Below, piece by piece: positions 31,499-40,134 of a stretch of 44,603 bases of DNA. A model generated the notes under the pieces. The model did not search any database. It was not told the DNA's origin and saw only the letters and a list, made by a program, of their open reading frames with translations. Numbering within the stretch: the first letter of the stretch is position 1; each line of letters opens with the position of its first letter. Source of the DNA: Mycobacterium sp. Lineage in GTDB: Bacteria; Actinomycetota; Actinomycetes; Mycobacteriales; Mycobacteriaceae. Made by a program: the position numbers and the translations under genes. Location of the stretch: contig VEQY01000021.1 of assembly GCA_018882965.1 (NCBI GenBank), positions 1 to 44,603 on the forward strand, read 5' to 3'.

Positions 31499-34428
31499 CG
31501 GCGTTCGACTTCTTCCAGACCGAGGAGTTACCGGTTCCGGCGGTGACTCCCGAGCAGGCGCGTGACATTGCCCGCCGGTACTTCGGTATGGACGTCACTG
31601 TGACCACGCTGGGCAGCCAGCAGGACGCGAACTTCCTTCTCACCGCCGCATCCGGGGCCAAGCCGGGCCCTCCGGTCGGGGTGCTCAAGATCGCCAATCC
31701 GGCCTTCAGCCGGATCGAGTTGGAGGCCCAGGACGCGGCGGCGGCTTTCATCGCGGCGGCCGAGGGAGTGCGGACGGCGACGAACCTCGCCCCGGCCGGA
31801 GTCGACGCCATCGCCGAGATCCCCGTCACCGAGATCGTCTCCGGCACTCCGCTGTTCGCGCGGATACTGACCTTCCTCTCGGGGGGTACGCTGACCGGCT
31901 CCGGCTACCTCTCCCCGGCCCGGGTCGCGGCACTGGGCGCGCTGGCGGGCCGCACCGTGCGCGCGCTGACATCCTTTGAACATCCCGGCGTCGACCGGGT
32001 ACTGCAGTGGGACCTGCGCCACGCCACCCGCACGGTCGATCTGCTGGCCGGACACATCGATGAGGCACGCCACCGCGAGGCGGTGCAGTCAGCCGCGGCC
32101 TCGGCCTGGCGGGTGGTCGAGAGCCTGGCCCCCGATCTGCCGCTGCAGGTGATTCACGGCGACATCACCGACGACAATGTCGTCTGCGCGCCCGCGGGCG
32201 GGCTGCCCGACGGGATCATCGACTTCGGTGACCTCACCCACTCGTGGGCAGTCGCCGAACTGGCGGTCGCGGTGGCTTCGGTGCTTGATCACGAGGGCGG
32301 GGAGCCGGCCAGCGTCTTACCCGCCATCGCCGCCTTCCACGCCATTCGCCCGCTGGGTCCTGCCGAGATCGACGCGCTGTGGCCGCTGGTGGTGCTGCGC
32401 GCGGCCGTGCTGGTGGTCAGCGGTGTTCACCAGAGTTCGATCGATGCCGACAATGCCTATGCGGTCGGCAACCTCGAGGATGAGCGTCTGCTCTTCGAAC
32501 GGGCAACGCACTATCCCCTCGATGTCATGACCGCGCAGATCCGACACGCGCTGGGTGTCGCTCACCACACCGAAGCGGTGACCGGGGCACCGCTGATCGA
32601 GGGGCTCGCTCCACACGACATCACACGGCTTGATCTTTCGGTAGACGCCGACGCCATGGATGGTGGGGCGTGGCTGGAACCCGCCGTCGAGGAACGCCTC
32701 GCGGCCGAGGCGTTGGCCGCCGGTGCACGAGCCGTCGTCACGACCTTCGGTCAGCCCCGGCTGACCCGCTCGGCGATCCTGTCCCGGTACGCGCCTGCCA
32801 ATGTCGCCACCGGTGTGCAACTGTGGCCGGCGGACGGCCTGCCGCTGTCCGCCCCGTGGCCGGGTGTGGTGGAGGTCGCCGAGTCCACGCTGACCCTGAC
32901 CGGCGCGGAAGGAGTCCTGGAGATCCGCGGCGAGGTGACCCTTGAGGTCGACGACCGGCAGACCGTGACCACGGGCGCCGCAGTGGGCTGCGTCGACGGG
33001 CCGGTCTGGATCGCGTGCAGGCGCCACCCCGCCGACGCCGGGACTCCCGACTTCGTGCGGCCCGAATATGCGGCCGGGTGGCTGAACCGGGTCAGCGACC
33101 CCGCGGTGCTGCTCGGGCTGCCGCCCGCCGCGCCGGTGAGCCACGACCACGCCGAACTGCGGCGCCGGCGTGCCAGTTCGTTCGCCTCCGTGCAGGAGCA
33201 CTACTACGAGCGGCCACCGCGCATCGAACGCGGCTGGCGTGAACACCTCATCGCAACCGACGGCCGCACCTATCTGGACATGGTCAACAATGTCGCCGTC
33301 CTCGGCCATGGGCATCCGGTCCTGGCCGATGCGGTCGCGCGGCAGTGGCGGCGGCTGAACACCAACTCGCGATTCAACTACGGCAGCGTCGTGGAGTTCT
33401 CCGAGCGACTGGCGGCCACGCTGCCCGACCCGCTGGACACCGTTTTCCTGGTGAACTCCGGCTCGGAGGCCGACGACTTGGCGCTGCGGCTGGCGATGGC
33501 GGCCACCGGACGCCAGGATGTGATCGCCCTGACCGAGGCCTATCACGGCTGGACCTACGCCACCGACGCGATATCGACGTCGATCGCCGACAACCCCAAC
33601 GCATTGTCGACGCGACCCCCATGGGTGCACACCGTTCCCTCCCCCAACGCCTACCGCGGCGAACACCGCGGTCCGGATGCGTTCCGGTACGCCCCCGAAG
33701 CGATCGCGATCATCGAGCGGCTGGCGGCCGACGGGCACCCGCCGGCCGTGTTCATCTGCGAACCCTTCTACGGCAACGCCGGCGGGATGGCGCTGCCGGA
33801 CGGCTACCTGCGTGCTGTCTACGCCGCGGTGCGCGCGCTCGGCGGGTTGACGATCGCCGACGAGGTGCAGGTCGGCTACGGCCGGACAGGGCGCTGGTTC
33901 TGGGCCTTCGAACAGCAGGGCGTGGTGCCCGACATCGTCTGCGTGGCGAAGGCGATGGGCAACGGCCAGCCGCTGGGCGCGGTGATCACCACGCGCGAGA
34001 TCGCCGACTCCTACCGCACCCAGGGCTACTTCTTCTCCTCGGCGGGCGGTAGTCCGGTGTCCTGCGTCGTCGGGCTGACCGTGCTGGACCTGATTGAGCG
34101 AGAGGGCCTCCAGCAGAACGCGCTGAGCATCGGCGACCACATCAAGGGCCGGATCGAGGCGCTGGCCGCCCGCCATCCGCTGATCGGGACCGTGCACGGC
34201 AGCGGTCTGTACATGGGAGTGGAGCTGGTCGCAGACCGGATCTCTTTGGAGCCGGCGGTTGCGGAAACCACCGCGATCTGTGAGCGGATGCGTGAACTCG
34301 GTGTGATCGTGCAGCCGACCGGCGACCGGCAGAACGTGCTCAAGATCAAGCCGCCGATGTGCATCACCCGGCAGTCCGCTGACTTCTTCGTCGACATGCT
34401 GGAGCGGGTGCTCGACTCCGGGTGGTAA
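31495..34428 (+). CDS. Kinase / M23-like / class III aminotransferase-fold fusion (probable amino-alcohol kinase and phospho-lyase)
   Basis: This 977-residue cytoplasmic protein has three parts. Residues 1-360 form an aminoglycoside-phosphotransferase-like kinase with HGDITDDN (Asp223) and IDFGD (Asp243). Residues about 395-535 resemble an M23/LytM beta domain (GVQLWPADGLPLSAPWPGVV), but its zinc-binding His/Asp and HxH are not visible, so it is probably not a peptidase. Residues 560-977 are a class III PLP enzyme with NSGSEADDLAL, TEAYHGWTY, IADEVQVGYGRTG and Lys819 in CVAKAMGNG. Its type matches bacterial fusions related to hydroxylysine/ethanolamine kinase and the phospho-lyases AGXT2L1/AGXT2L2, which phosphorylate an amino alcohol and then eliminate phosphate and ammonia. 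The actual substrate is unknown; the pot transporter nearby could supply an amine. Confidence 0.85.
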   Translation: MTAFDFFQTEELPVPAVTPEQARDIARRYFGMDVTVTTLGSQQDANFLLTAASGAKPGPPVGVLKIANPAFSRIELEAQDAAAAFIAAAEGVRTATNLAPAGVDAIAEIPVTEIVSGTPLFARILTFLSGGTLTGSGYLSPARVAALGALAGRTVRALTSFEHPGVDRVLQWDLRHATRTVDLLAGHIDEARHREAVQSAAASAWRVVESLAPDLPLQVIHGDITDDNVVCAPAGGLPDGIIDFGDLTHSWAVAELAVAVASVLDHEGGEPASVLPAIAAFHAIRPLGPAEIDALWPLVVLRAAVLVVSGVHQSSIDADNAYAVGNLEDERLLFERATHYPLDVMTAQIRHALGVAHHTEAVTGAPLIEGLAPHDITRLDLSVDADAMDGGAWLEPAVEERLAAEALAAGARAVVTTFGQPRLTRSAILSRYAPANVATGVQLWPADGLPLSAPWPGVVEVAESTLTLTGAEGVLEIRGEVTLEVDDRQTVTTGAAVGCVDGPVWIACRRHPADAGTPDFVRPEYAAGWLNRVSDPAVLLGLPPAAPVSHDHAELRRRRASSFASVQEHYYERPPRIERGWREHLIATDGRTYLDMVNNVAVLGHGHPVLADAVARQWRRLNTNSRFNYGSVVEFSERLAATLPDPLDTVFLVNSGSEADDLALRLAMAATGRQDVIALTEAYHGWTYATDAISTSIADNPNALSTRPPWVHTVPSPNAYRGEHRGPDAFRYAPEAIAIIERLAADGHPPAVFICEPFYGNAGGMALPDGYLRAVYAAVRALGGLTIADEVQVGYGRTGRWFWAFEQQGVVPDIVCVAKAMGNGQPLGAVITTREIADSYRTQGYFFSSAGGSPVSCVVGLTVLDLIEREGLQQNALSIGDHIKGRIEALAARHPLIGTVHGSGLYMGVELVADRISLEPAVAETTAICERMRELGVIVQPTGDRQNVLKIKPPMCITRQSADFFVDMLERVLDSGW

Positions 34429-34435
34429 GGCCCGT

Positions 34436-35155
34436 TCAGGCCTTGCGCGCAAGCGCATCGCGCTGTCGGCGCACGAACGCGGCATCGACGACCGCGCCGT
34501 GACCGGGTACGTAGACGGCGTCCTCTCCCCCGAGATCGAGCACCCGGTCGAGGGTGAGCGGCCAGGCCGGCAGATCCGAGTCGGCATCGATGGCCGGTTC
34601 GGCGGACTCCTCGACCAGATCCCCGCAGAACACCACCGTCGGCTGGCCGACTGTGGACGCCGGAACCACGACCACCAAATCATGGTCGGTGTGACCCCGA
34701 CCCGGGTGTTCGACGGTCACCCACCGGTCGCCGAGGTCGATGCGGGCCCGGGTGACGATGCGGTCGGGTCGGCGCGCCGCCGCAATCGCGTCGTCTATGT
34801 CCTCGGCGTTCGCCCCGTAGCTCAGTGCATGGCGCCGAAGTGATTGCAGACCGGTGGTCAATGCCGTCGCCACCGCCGCCGCCGCGTAGATCTGGGCACC
34901 GGATAGGACACCGCCGCCGAGCACGTGGTCGAAATGGTGGTGAGTGAGAACCAGATGGCCCACCGCGCAACCGGTCAGCGAGTGAACATCGGCCTTGATC
35001 CCGGCGGACTCCAACAGGGTTGTGCCGCAGTCGATCAGCAGGACCGAGTCGGCCCCCTCGACCATGCCGACCGTCACGTCGAGAAACGGCAACCGGCAGC
35101 GGCGCACCCCGTCAGCCAGCGTTTCCCACGAGTAATTCACCGTAGTGCAGTTCAC
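34436..35155 (-). CDS. Metallo-beta-lactamase-fold hydrolase
   Basis: This 239-residue protein has the MBL metal motif THHHFDH followed by VLGG, a second metal His in HPGRGHTDHDL, Asp in FCGDLVEE and a last His in YVPGHGAVV. It therefore should bind two metal ions and hydrolyse a thioester, lactone or similar bond; the class includes glyoxalase-II-like enzymes. The substrate is unknown. GTG 35155 gives a first residue two bases after the predicted +1 from the nearby TATCGT box. It ends 7 bases from the convergent fusion gene. Confidence 0.85.
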   Translation of the reverse strand: MNCTTVNYSWETLADGVRRCRLPFLDVTVGMVEGADSVLLIDCGTTLLESAGIKADVHSLTGCAVGHLVLTHHHFDHVLGGGVLSGAQIYAAAAVATALTTGLQSLRRHALSYGANAEDIDDAIAAARRPDRIVTRARIDLGDRWVTVEHPGRGHTDHDLVVVVPASTVGQPTVVFCGDLVEESAEPAIDADSDLPAWPLTLDRVLDLGGEDAVYVPGHGAVVDAAFVRRQRDALARKA

Positions 35156-35159
35156 CGAA

Positions 35160-35191
35160 TGCGACGATAACCGAGTGCGACGATAACCGGC
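35160..35191 (-). repeat. Two 16 bp direct repeats with -10-like boxes before the MBL gene
   Basis: On the + strand TGCGACGATAACCGAG (35160-35175) is followed directly by TGCGACGATAACCGGC (35176-35191), identical in the first 14 bases. On the reverse strand each copy contains TATCGT, which fits TANNNT. The copy nearer the gene (35169-35164) predicts +1 at about 35157, two bases before GTG 35155. This may be a duplicated -10 region or paired protein site. Confidence 0.5.
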
Positions 35192-35277
35192 CGATGGACC
35201 GGCGAGAACCGCACCCCGTGACAGCGGCGAGGGTAGATTGGTCTTGACCCGGGCCCGGCCCGGCCGAGGAGGCGCAG

Positions 35278-35859
35278 ATGACCAGGGGTGGCTTCGACGG
35301 CGGCTTTGACCCCAACGCAGAACCGCCGGCCGGGTATCCGGCCGGGTATCCGGGTGGCTATCCGCCGCCGCCGGCAGCGGGCTATCCGGGCGGTTATCCG
35401 CCTCCCGGCGGGTATCAGCCCGCGCCGCCGGGCTGGGGAACCCAGCCTGGCGGACTTGGTGTGCGTTTCGCCGCCCGGGTGATCGACGGGCTGCTGGTCG
35501 GCATCGTCGCGGGACTGCTGGCGGTGCTGCTGGGTGTGAGCAGGAACATCATGGTCACCGGACTCTTCTCCGGGGTGCTGATGTTCGTCTACTTCGTCGT
35601 GATGGAGATGACGCAGGGCCGCACGCTGGCCAAGAGCCTGCTGGGGCTGCGAGTGCACGGACCGGGCGGCGCACCCCGCCCGACTGCCCAGCAGTCGGCA
35701 ATCCGGAACTCCTTCACCCTGCTGACGGTGATCCCCTACATCGGCGGACTACTGGCGGTGATCGCCTACATCGTGATCGCGGTGACCATCAGCAACAGCC
35801 CCACCAAGCAGGGCAAACACGACGAGCTTGCGGGCGGCACCCAGGTGGTCAAGGGCTGA
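35278..35859 (+). CDS. RDD-family membrane protein with Gly-Tyr-Pro-rich N-terminus
   Basis: This 193-residue protein begins with about 60 residues of Gly/Tyr/Pro repeats (GYP and GGYP units), an intrinsically disordered, probably cytoplasmic tail common in actinobacterial membrane proteins. An RDD domain follows, with RFAARVIDGLLVG at its start, where the Arg and Asp define the family, then helices MFVYFVVMEM and the block QGRTLAKSLLGLRV, and a third segment YIGGLLAVIAYIVIAVTI. RDD proteins have been linked to ion or solute movement, but no role can be set here. GAGGAGGCG lies before ATG 35278. Confidence 0.85.
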   Translation: MTRGGFDGGFDPNAEPPAGYPAGYPGGYPPPPAAGYPGGYPPPGGYQPAPPGWGTQPGGLGVRFAARVIDGLLVGIVAGLLAVLLGVSRNIMVTGLFSGVLMFVYFVVMEMTQGRTLAKSLLGLRVHGPGGAPRPTAQQSAIRNSFTLLTVIPYIGGLLAVIAYIVIAVTISNSPTKQGKHDELAGGTQVVKG

Positions 35860-35874
35860 GCCCGAGATTGGTCG

Positions 35875-37857
35875 TCACTGGTTGCGGTTCCATTCCAGCC
35901 AGCCCACACCCCGCCGACCATCGGCAGTCGTGATCGTGGCCCACGCGCGGGGGAAGAAACTCACCCGACCGTCCGGGGCGACCAACCGCACCGGTGCGTG
36001 CCCCTGCACGGCAACGTCCACCTCGAGGTCGCCGGGCTGCATGCACAGCGTCGTTGTCAGGGGTAAGCCGTTGTCGGCGAACGTCGCCCGCGCATCGACC
36101 GCGGTCGTCTCGACGACCGAGGCGCCGGGCTGCTGGATGTAGCCGACGCTGACCGGGGGCAGGTCGGCGATGCGCAGATCCACCCCGTGCAGATGGGTGC
36201 CGTCATCGAGGTGCAGCGCACTCCACACCCAGTCCATGGCCCACCAGTCGCGCACCCCGTTGGAGTGGTCGCGCTGACCGACAACCGAACGGACGGCGAA
36301 GTCCCTGCCGTCGACGGTCACCGTCCCGCTGACCTCGCAGGGTATTTCGTAGCGACTGGTGATCCGGTAGGCGTAGGGCGTCCCGGTGGTGGTCCAGGTC
36401 AGATCGAGGGACAACCGAGCCGGCCGACCAGGCTCACCACGAAGCAGCGCCGCGGGATCATCGAAGGCCTGCGCGGGTCCGCTGACCTCCACCCGGTAGG
36501 TGTGCAGCGGCACCACTGCACCGTGACGCAGGTCGATGTCCCCGCTGCGTACGTGATGGGGATCCTCGGGCAGCGGCGCGTGGAAGTCGAGCAGCGCCAC
36601 CGTCGGCATCGCCGGCCCGCATATCAGCGCATTGATCCAGGCGTGACTCTGGCCGGGAATGAGCCCCAGCCGGACCCATCCCCCCAAGCCCTGATCAAGA
36701 TCGACGAAATCCCAGTACCAGCTCTCGCTCCACAGCGGCTCGTCACCGGGCCGATGGGCCCGCTCCTCAGCCGGATCCGGTTGCAGCGCCCGGTGCGCGG
36801 CGACAGGCAGGGCGTCGAGCGCCCCGGTGTCGAGCACGTGGCTGGTGTGGCGTTCGAGCATGGTCAGAAACATCCGGTCGCCCCGCTCGGTGCGCTCGAC
36901 CAGCATCGAGGACACGATGGCCATCATCACGCCGAAGAAGCTCTGTCGCCGCACACCGTCGCGCACCTCGTCGAGGGTCAGCGGCGGGTTGGCGCCCAAA
37001 CCGGCGTGATAGGCGCCAAGCAACTCGTCGTAGTGGGCGCGGCGGTCGGCCACCGGCAGGGCGCAACCCAGGAAGTAGGCCAGGTCGGTCAGAGCCGGAC
37101 CCCAGGTGACGGTCTGCCAGTCGACGACCGTGAGATCGCGCAGCGCACCGGGCCGTCCGAAGAGCATGTTGTCCAGCCGGTAGTCGCCGTGGACCAGTCC
37201 CCGGGGCCGGTCCGCGGCCGCCTCAGCGGCGACGTAGGCATCGAAGCTTTCGACCAGTCGCTCACACACCGCGCGCTGCTCGGGTGTGATCTCCGCGGCG
37301 TAGCGGTCGACGAATCCGGTGAACAACTGGCTGAGCAGCGCCTGATTCATCGGCGACGCCGAGTTCAGCCAGGGCGCCGCGCCCAGGGCCGAACTGCCGA
37401 CCAGCGGCCCGTGCAGCCGGCCCAGATACGTCAGCGCTCGCGTGGCGTCGGCCACGCTCGCCCCGCGAATCTCGTCACCGACCTCGGCGGGTGCGGCGTC
37501 GTCGAGGAGCAGCGCGAAGACGCCGGTCTGGGGGTCATAGGAGGCGTGGAAGCACTGTGCGATCGGTCCGTCCAGACCCGGGGCCAGATCGGAATAGAAC
37601 CGGACTTCCCGTTCGTAGAGCCCCAGAGCATGCCCGGTCTGCCTGCTGGTCGGGTCACTGGCGGCGACTTTCAGGACGACCGAGGCGGGCCCCTGCCCGG
37701 ACCCATAGGTCAGCCGCACGCGGTAGCACTCACTCATCTGTCCGGTACCGATGCGCTCGACCTCGAAGGACACCACCCGGCCCGCTCCGATGGCGGCAGT
37801 CAGCCACTCGGCTGTCAGGTCAGCCGGGCGTTCGATGCCCGGAACGTCCGGGGTCAC
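35875..37857 (-). CDS. Phosphotransferase-like kinase fused to a C-terminal beta-rich domain
   Basis: This 660-residue protein joins two parts. Residues 1-330 form an aminoglycoside-phosphotransferase-type kinase fold: RIGTGQMSECYRV as nucleotide loop, HGDYRLDN with the catalytic Asp225, and VDWQTVTWGP with the metal Asp246. Residues about 350-660 form a second domain rich in short strands and Trp (SWYWDFVDLDQGLGGWVRLG, WWAMDWVWSALHL), which resembles the AttH/hydroxyneurosporene-synthase (CrtC-like) lipocalin-type beta-barrel family, though this is only by pattern. The substrate is unknown; acyl-CoA dehydrogenase-linked APH proteins in mycobacteria are distant relatives. GTG 37857 is one base after the lipT stop; the open frame upstream lies in lipT. 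Confidence 0.75.
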   Translation of the reverse strand: MTPDVPGIERPADLTAEWLTAAIGAGRVVSFEVERIGTGQMSECYRVRLTYGSGQGPASVVLKVAASDPTSRQTGHALGLYEREVRFYSDLAPGLDGPIAQCFHASYDPQTGVFALLLDDAAPAEVGDEIRGASVADATRALTYLGRLHGPLVGSSALGAAPWLNSASPMNQALLSQLFTGFVDRYAAEITPEQRAVCERLVESFDAYVAAEAAADRPRGLVHGDYRLDNMLFGRPGALRDLTVVDWQTVTWGPALTDLAYFLGCALPVADRRAHYDELLGAYHAGLGANPPLTLDEVRDGVRRQSFFGVMMAIVSSMLVERTERGDRMFLTMLERHTSHVLDTGALDALPVAAHRALQPDPAEERAHRPGDEPLWSESWYWDFVDLDQGLGGWVRLGLIPGQSHAWINALICGPAMPTVALLDFHAPLPEDPHHVRSGDIDLRHGAVVPLHTYRVEVSGPAQAFDDPAALLRGEPGRPARLSLDLTWTTTGTPYAYRITSRYEIPCEVSGTVTVDGRDFAVRSVVGQRDHSNGVRDWWAMDWVWSALHLDDGTHLHGVDLRIADLPPVSVGYIQQPGASVVETTAVDARATFADNGLPLTTTLCMQPGDLEVDVAVQGHAPVRLVAPDGRVSFFPRAWATITTADGRRGVGWLEWNRNQ

Positions 37858-37858
37858 C

Positions 37859-39397
37859 TCAGTCTGCGCCCGCGGGCTGATGCGCGCCCAGGCCGAATCC
37901 CTCCCAGGCCTTGCGCCGGTGCGGGTGCGGGTCATATTCGACCCGGGTGTAGTGGTCGAACACCATCACCGCGCGCTGGTCGGTGGTGTAGGCCGGCCAG
38001 TCCGTGCTGGGCACGCCGGTCCGGCTGAAGTTGTGCCAGCGGCTGCCGACGTGGTGGCTGACCCTCAGCGCCGAGCGCCGGTCCACTCCGACGGTCAATG
38101 CCGAGCCCCACGGCGTGCGGTAGAGGTCGAAGACCGCGAGCAGTTCGGTGGCGTGCGTGGCACCGAGGCCGGCCCAATGGAAGGTGCGCGGGGCGTAGTC
38201 GTATCGGTAGACGTAGGTCGGCGCATGGCGACCGTGTGACTCGGCGATCTGCCAGGCCGCAGAGCCGAAGGCGAAGTCACCGCCGAGTTGCACGCACGCC
38301 CGGGGGTGCGGATAGCTGGGGTAGGCGCCGGTGATGCGGTCGCGTGCCCCCGGTTCGGCGCGGGAGAGGACCTGCTCGATCGCGGCCTCGGTGGTCGGCA
38401 GCAGCTTCAGGATCCGGGTGAAGAGTCTGCCCTCGTGCGCGTTGGTTCCCACGATCAACGGAACACTATGGGCCTGACCGGTTTTCATCGCGTGCAGCGG
38501 ATCGGTCGGTAGCACGTCATCCCCGAGGGTGGGACCGACCGCGAACGCCCCGGCCATCCGCTCCATACCCTGGGCCAGCAGCCGGTCCAGGGTTTTACCG
38601 AGTTCGGCGGGCGTGGCCTTCATGATCGTCTCCGCCGCCCGGTTCGGGCTCACACCGAGCAGGTCGACATAGTGACCCGCGATCTCCGCGGCCGTCTCGG
38701 GCGTGCTGATCAGCCCGGAGGCCGGACTTTCCGAGATCGCCCGGGCGAACAGTCCCCCGGCGTCGGGGACGGCCAGCAGGGTCGCGACGGCGTGCGCGCC
38801 GGCACTCTCACCGAAGATCGTCACGTTGTCCGGGTCGCCGCCGAACGCACCGATGTTCTCGCGCACCCAACGCAGCGCCATCACCAGATCACGCAGGAAA
38901 AGGTTGCCCTCGATGGGGGTCTCGGGAGTCGACAGCGAGGAGAGGTCGAGCGCGCCCAGCACGCCCAGCCGGTAGTTGGCAGATACGTACACGCAGCCGC
39001 GCCGGGCCAGCGCCGCGCCGTCGTAGATCGGGGTGGCCGAGCTGCCCAGGATGTAGCCGCCGCCGTGGATGAAGAACATCACCGGAAGCGGCCCGGGATC
39101 GGGTTCTGCACCCGACCAGCGGGGAGTGACGATGTTGAGGGTGAGGCAGTCCTCGCTCATCGGCTGGAACCGACCCAGACCGGTCATGGTGTAGCGACGC
39201 TGCTGGGGCGCACACGAGCCGAAGTCGTGGCAGGACCGCACACCGCTCCACGGCTGCGGCGGCTGCGGCGCCCGAAAGCGCAGAGGGCCGACCGGCGGAC
39301 GGGCGTACGGGATGGAACGCCAGCGGTTGACACCGTTCTGAGCGAAGCCCTCCACCACTCCGTCTGAGGTCACGACGCGGACGGTGTGGCGCTTCAT
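37859..39397 (-). CDS. lipT: Type B carboxylesterase LipT-like
   Basis: This 512-residue enzyme matches the type-B carboxylesterase family and the length and locus of M. tuberculosis LipT (Rv2045c, about 511 residues from recall). The oxyanion loop FFIHGGGYILGS, the nucleophile elbow FGESAGAHA, the acid in NAHEGRLF and the histidine in GATHATELLAVFD are all present. SEDCLTLNI is the usual family block. No export signal is visible, so it acts in the cytoplasm or at the membrane on lipid or xenobiotic esters. ATG 39397 is the first start in frame. The kinase-like gene follows after one base. Confidence 0.88.
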   Translation of the reverse strand: MKRHTVRVVTSDGVVEGFAQNGVNRWRSIPYARPPVGPLRFRAPQPPQPWSGVRSCHDFGSCAPQQRRYTMTGLGRFQPMSEDCLTLNIVTPRWSGAEPDPGPLPVMFFIHGGGYILGSSATPIYDGAALARRGCVYVSANYRLGVLGALDLSSLSTPETPIEGNLFLRDLVMALRWVRENIGAFGGDPDNVTIFGESAGAHAVATLLAVPDAGGLFARAISESPASGLISTPETAAEIAGHYVDLLGVSPNRAAETIMKATPAELGKTLDRLLAQGMERMAGAFAVGPTLGDDVLPTDPLHAMKTGQAHSVPLIVGTNAHEGRLFTRILKLLPTTEAAIEQVLSRAEPGARDRITGAYPSYPHPRACVQLGGDFAFGSAAWQIAESHGRHAPTYVYRYDYAPRTFHWAGLGATHATELLAVFDLYRTPWGSALTVGVDRRSALRVSHHVGSRWHNFSRTGVPSTDWPAYTTDQRAVMVFDHYTRVEYDPHPHRRKAWEGFGLGAHQPAGAD

Positions 39398-39417
39398 GCT
39401 TGTGACGGTAGCGCGGT

Positions 39418-39423
39418 TAGCCT
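39418..39423 (+). promoter_or_regulatory. -10 box of a leaderless lppI promoter
   Basis: TAGCCT fits TANNNT, and counting the last T as -7 puts +1 exactly on GTG 39430. There is no Shine-Dalgarno sequence for that codon. The lipT start is 20 bases upstream on the opposite strand. Confidence 0.5.
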
Positions 39424-39429
39424 GACGGG

Positions 39430-40128
39430 GTGCGGGCCGCGCTGTTCTTCGCCGCGTCGGTGCTGGTGGCGGGCTGTTCGTCGACGGCGGTCGACCAGCA
39501 GCGTCCGACCCAGCTCACCCCGATCACGCCGTCGCGCCCGGCCGCGGCGACCCCGTCTGCCGCGCCGTCGTCGACCACATCCAGCCCGGGTCCGGCAACG
39601 CCCGCGCCACCGCCCGGATCGCCGATCTCGGCGGTGATCGGGTGGGCCGAAGCGGCCGCGCCGATCGACTCGGGTGATTTCCACGTCGCGCTGCGTGCGG
39701 GCACCGCCACTGAACTCGGTGAGGATGTCGCCTTCACCACCGCCTCGGGCACGACGTGCATGACCGACACCCGGCGAGGCTCAGCGGCGCTGGCCTGCCT
39801 GGTCGACCTGCGCGACCCGCCACCGCAGCCCGCCGACGTCTACGGGGTGTGGAAGGGCGGCTGGGTCGACTTCGACGGCAAGAGTGTCCAGATCGGTTCT
39901 GCGCATGGCGATCCCGGCCGTTTCGCAGCCGGTCAGGGTCCGCCGCTGCCGCCGGAGAGGTCGTTGTCCTTCGGTGACTTCCGGTGCCGGACCGACCCGA
40001 CGGTGTTGGTGTGCGTCAACTATGCCCACCAGACCGCGGTGGCCTACAGCGACGCCGGTATCGAGCCCTATGGATGTTCCCGGCAGTCCACGCCAACGCC
40101 GGGCGTCGGCGTGCAGTACAGCTGTTGA
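39430..40128 (+). CDS. lppI: Lipoprotein LppI-like
   Basis: This 232-residue protein is an exported lipoprotein with a signal peptide ending in the lipobox VLVAGC (Cys16). A Pro/Ser/Thr-rich linker of about 50 residues spans the cell-wall region and is followed by a compact domain with cysteines at TTCMTD, LACLVD, FRCRTD, LVCVNY, GCSRQ and the last residue, probably three disulfides. The place between lipT and rbpA is that of M. tuberculosis lppI (Rv2046). The function of LppI is not known. Confidence 0.82.
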   Translation: MRAALFFAASVLVAGCSSTAVDQQRPTQLTPITPSRPAAATPSAAPSSTTSSPGPATPAPPPGSPISAVIGWAEAAAPIDSGDFHVALRAGTATELGEDVAFTTASGTTCMTDTRRGSAALACLVDLRDPPPQPADVYGVWKGGWVDFDGKSVQIGSAHGDPGRFAAGQGPPLPPERSLSFGDFRCRTDPTVLVCVNYAHQTAVAYSDAGIEPYGCSRQSTPTPGVGVQYSC

Positions 40129-40134
40129 ACCGCA

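Noticed and set aside
32317..34683. Reverse-strand open frame of 788 codons opposite the fusion gene
   Set aside because: It lies wholly antisense to a protein with clear kinase and PLP motifs; its own translation is His/Arg/Gly-rich without any domain, as expected from GC-rich third positions.
35320..35430. Repeated GGNTATCCG units that look like a short repeat array
   Set aside because: They are codons for Gly-Tyr-Pro repeats in the N-terminal tail of the RDD protein, not a CRISPR or DNA-level element.
36187..38028. Forward open frame of 613 codons opposite the kinase-fusion gene
   Set aside because: Antisense shadow of a gene with HGDYRLDN and VDWQT motifs; composition is biased and no family features are visible.
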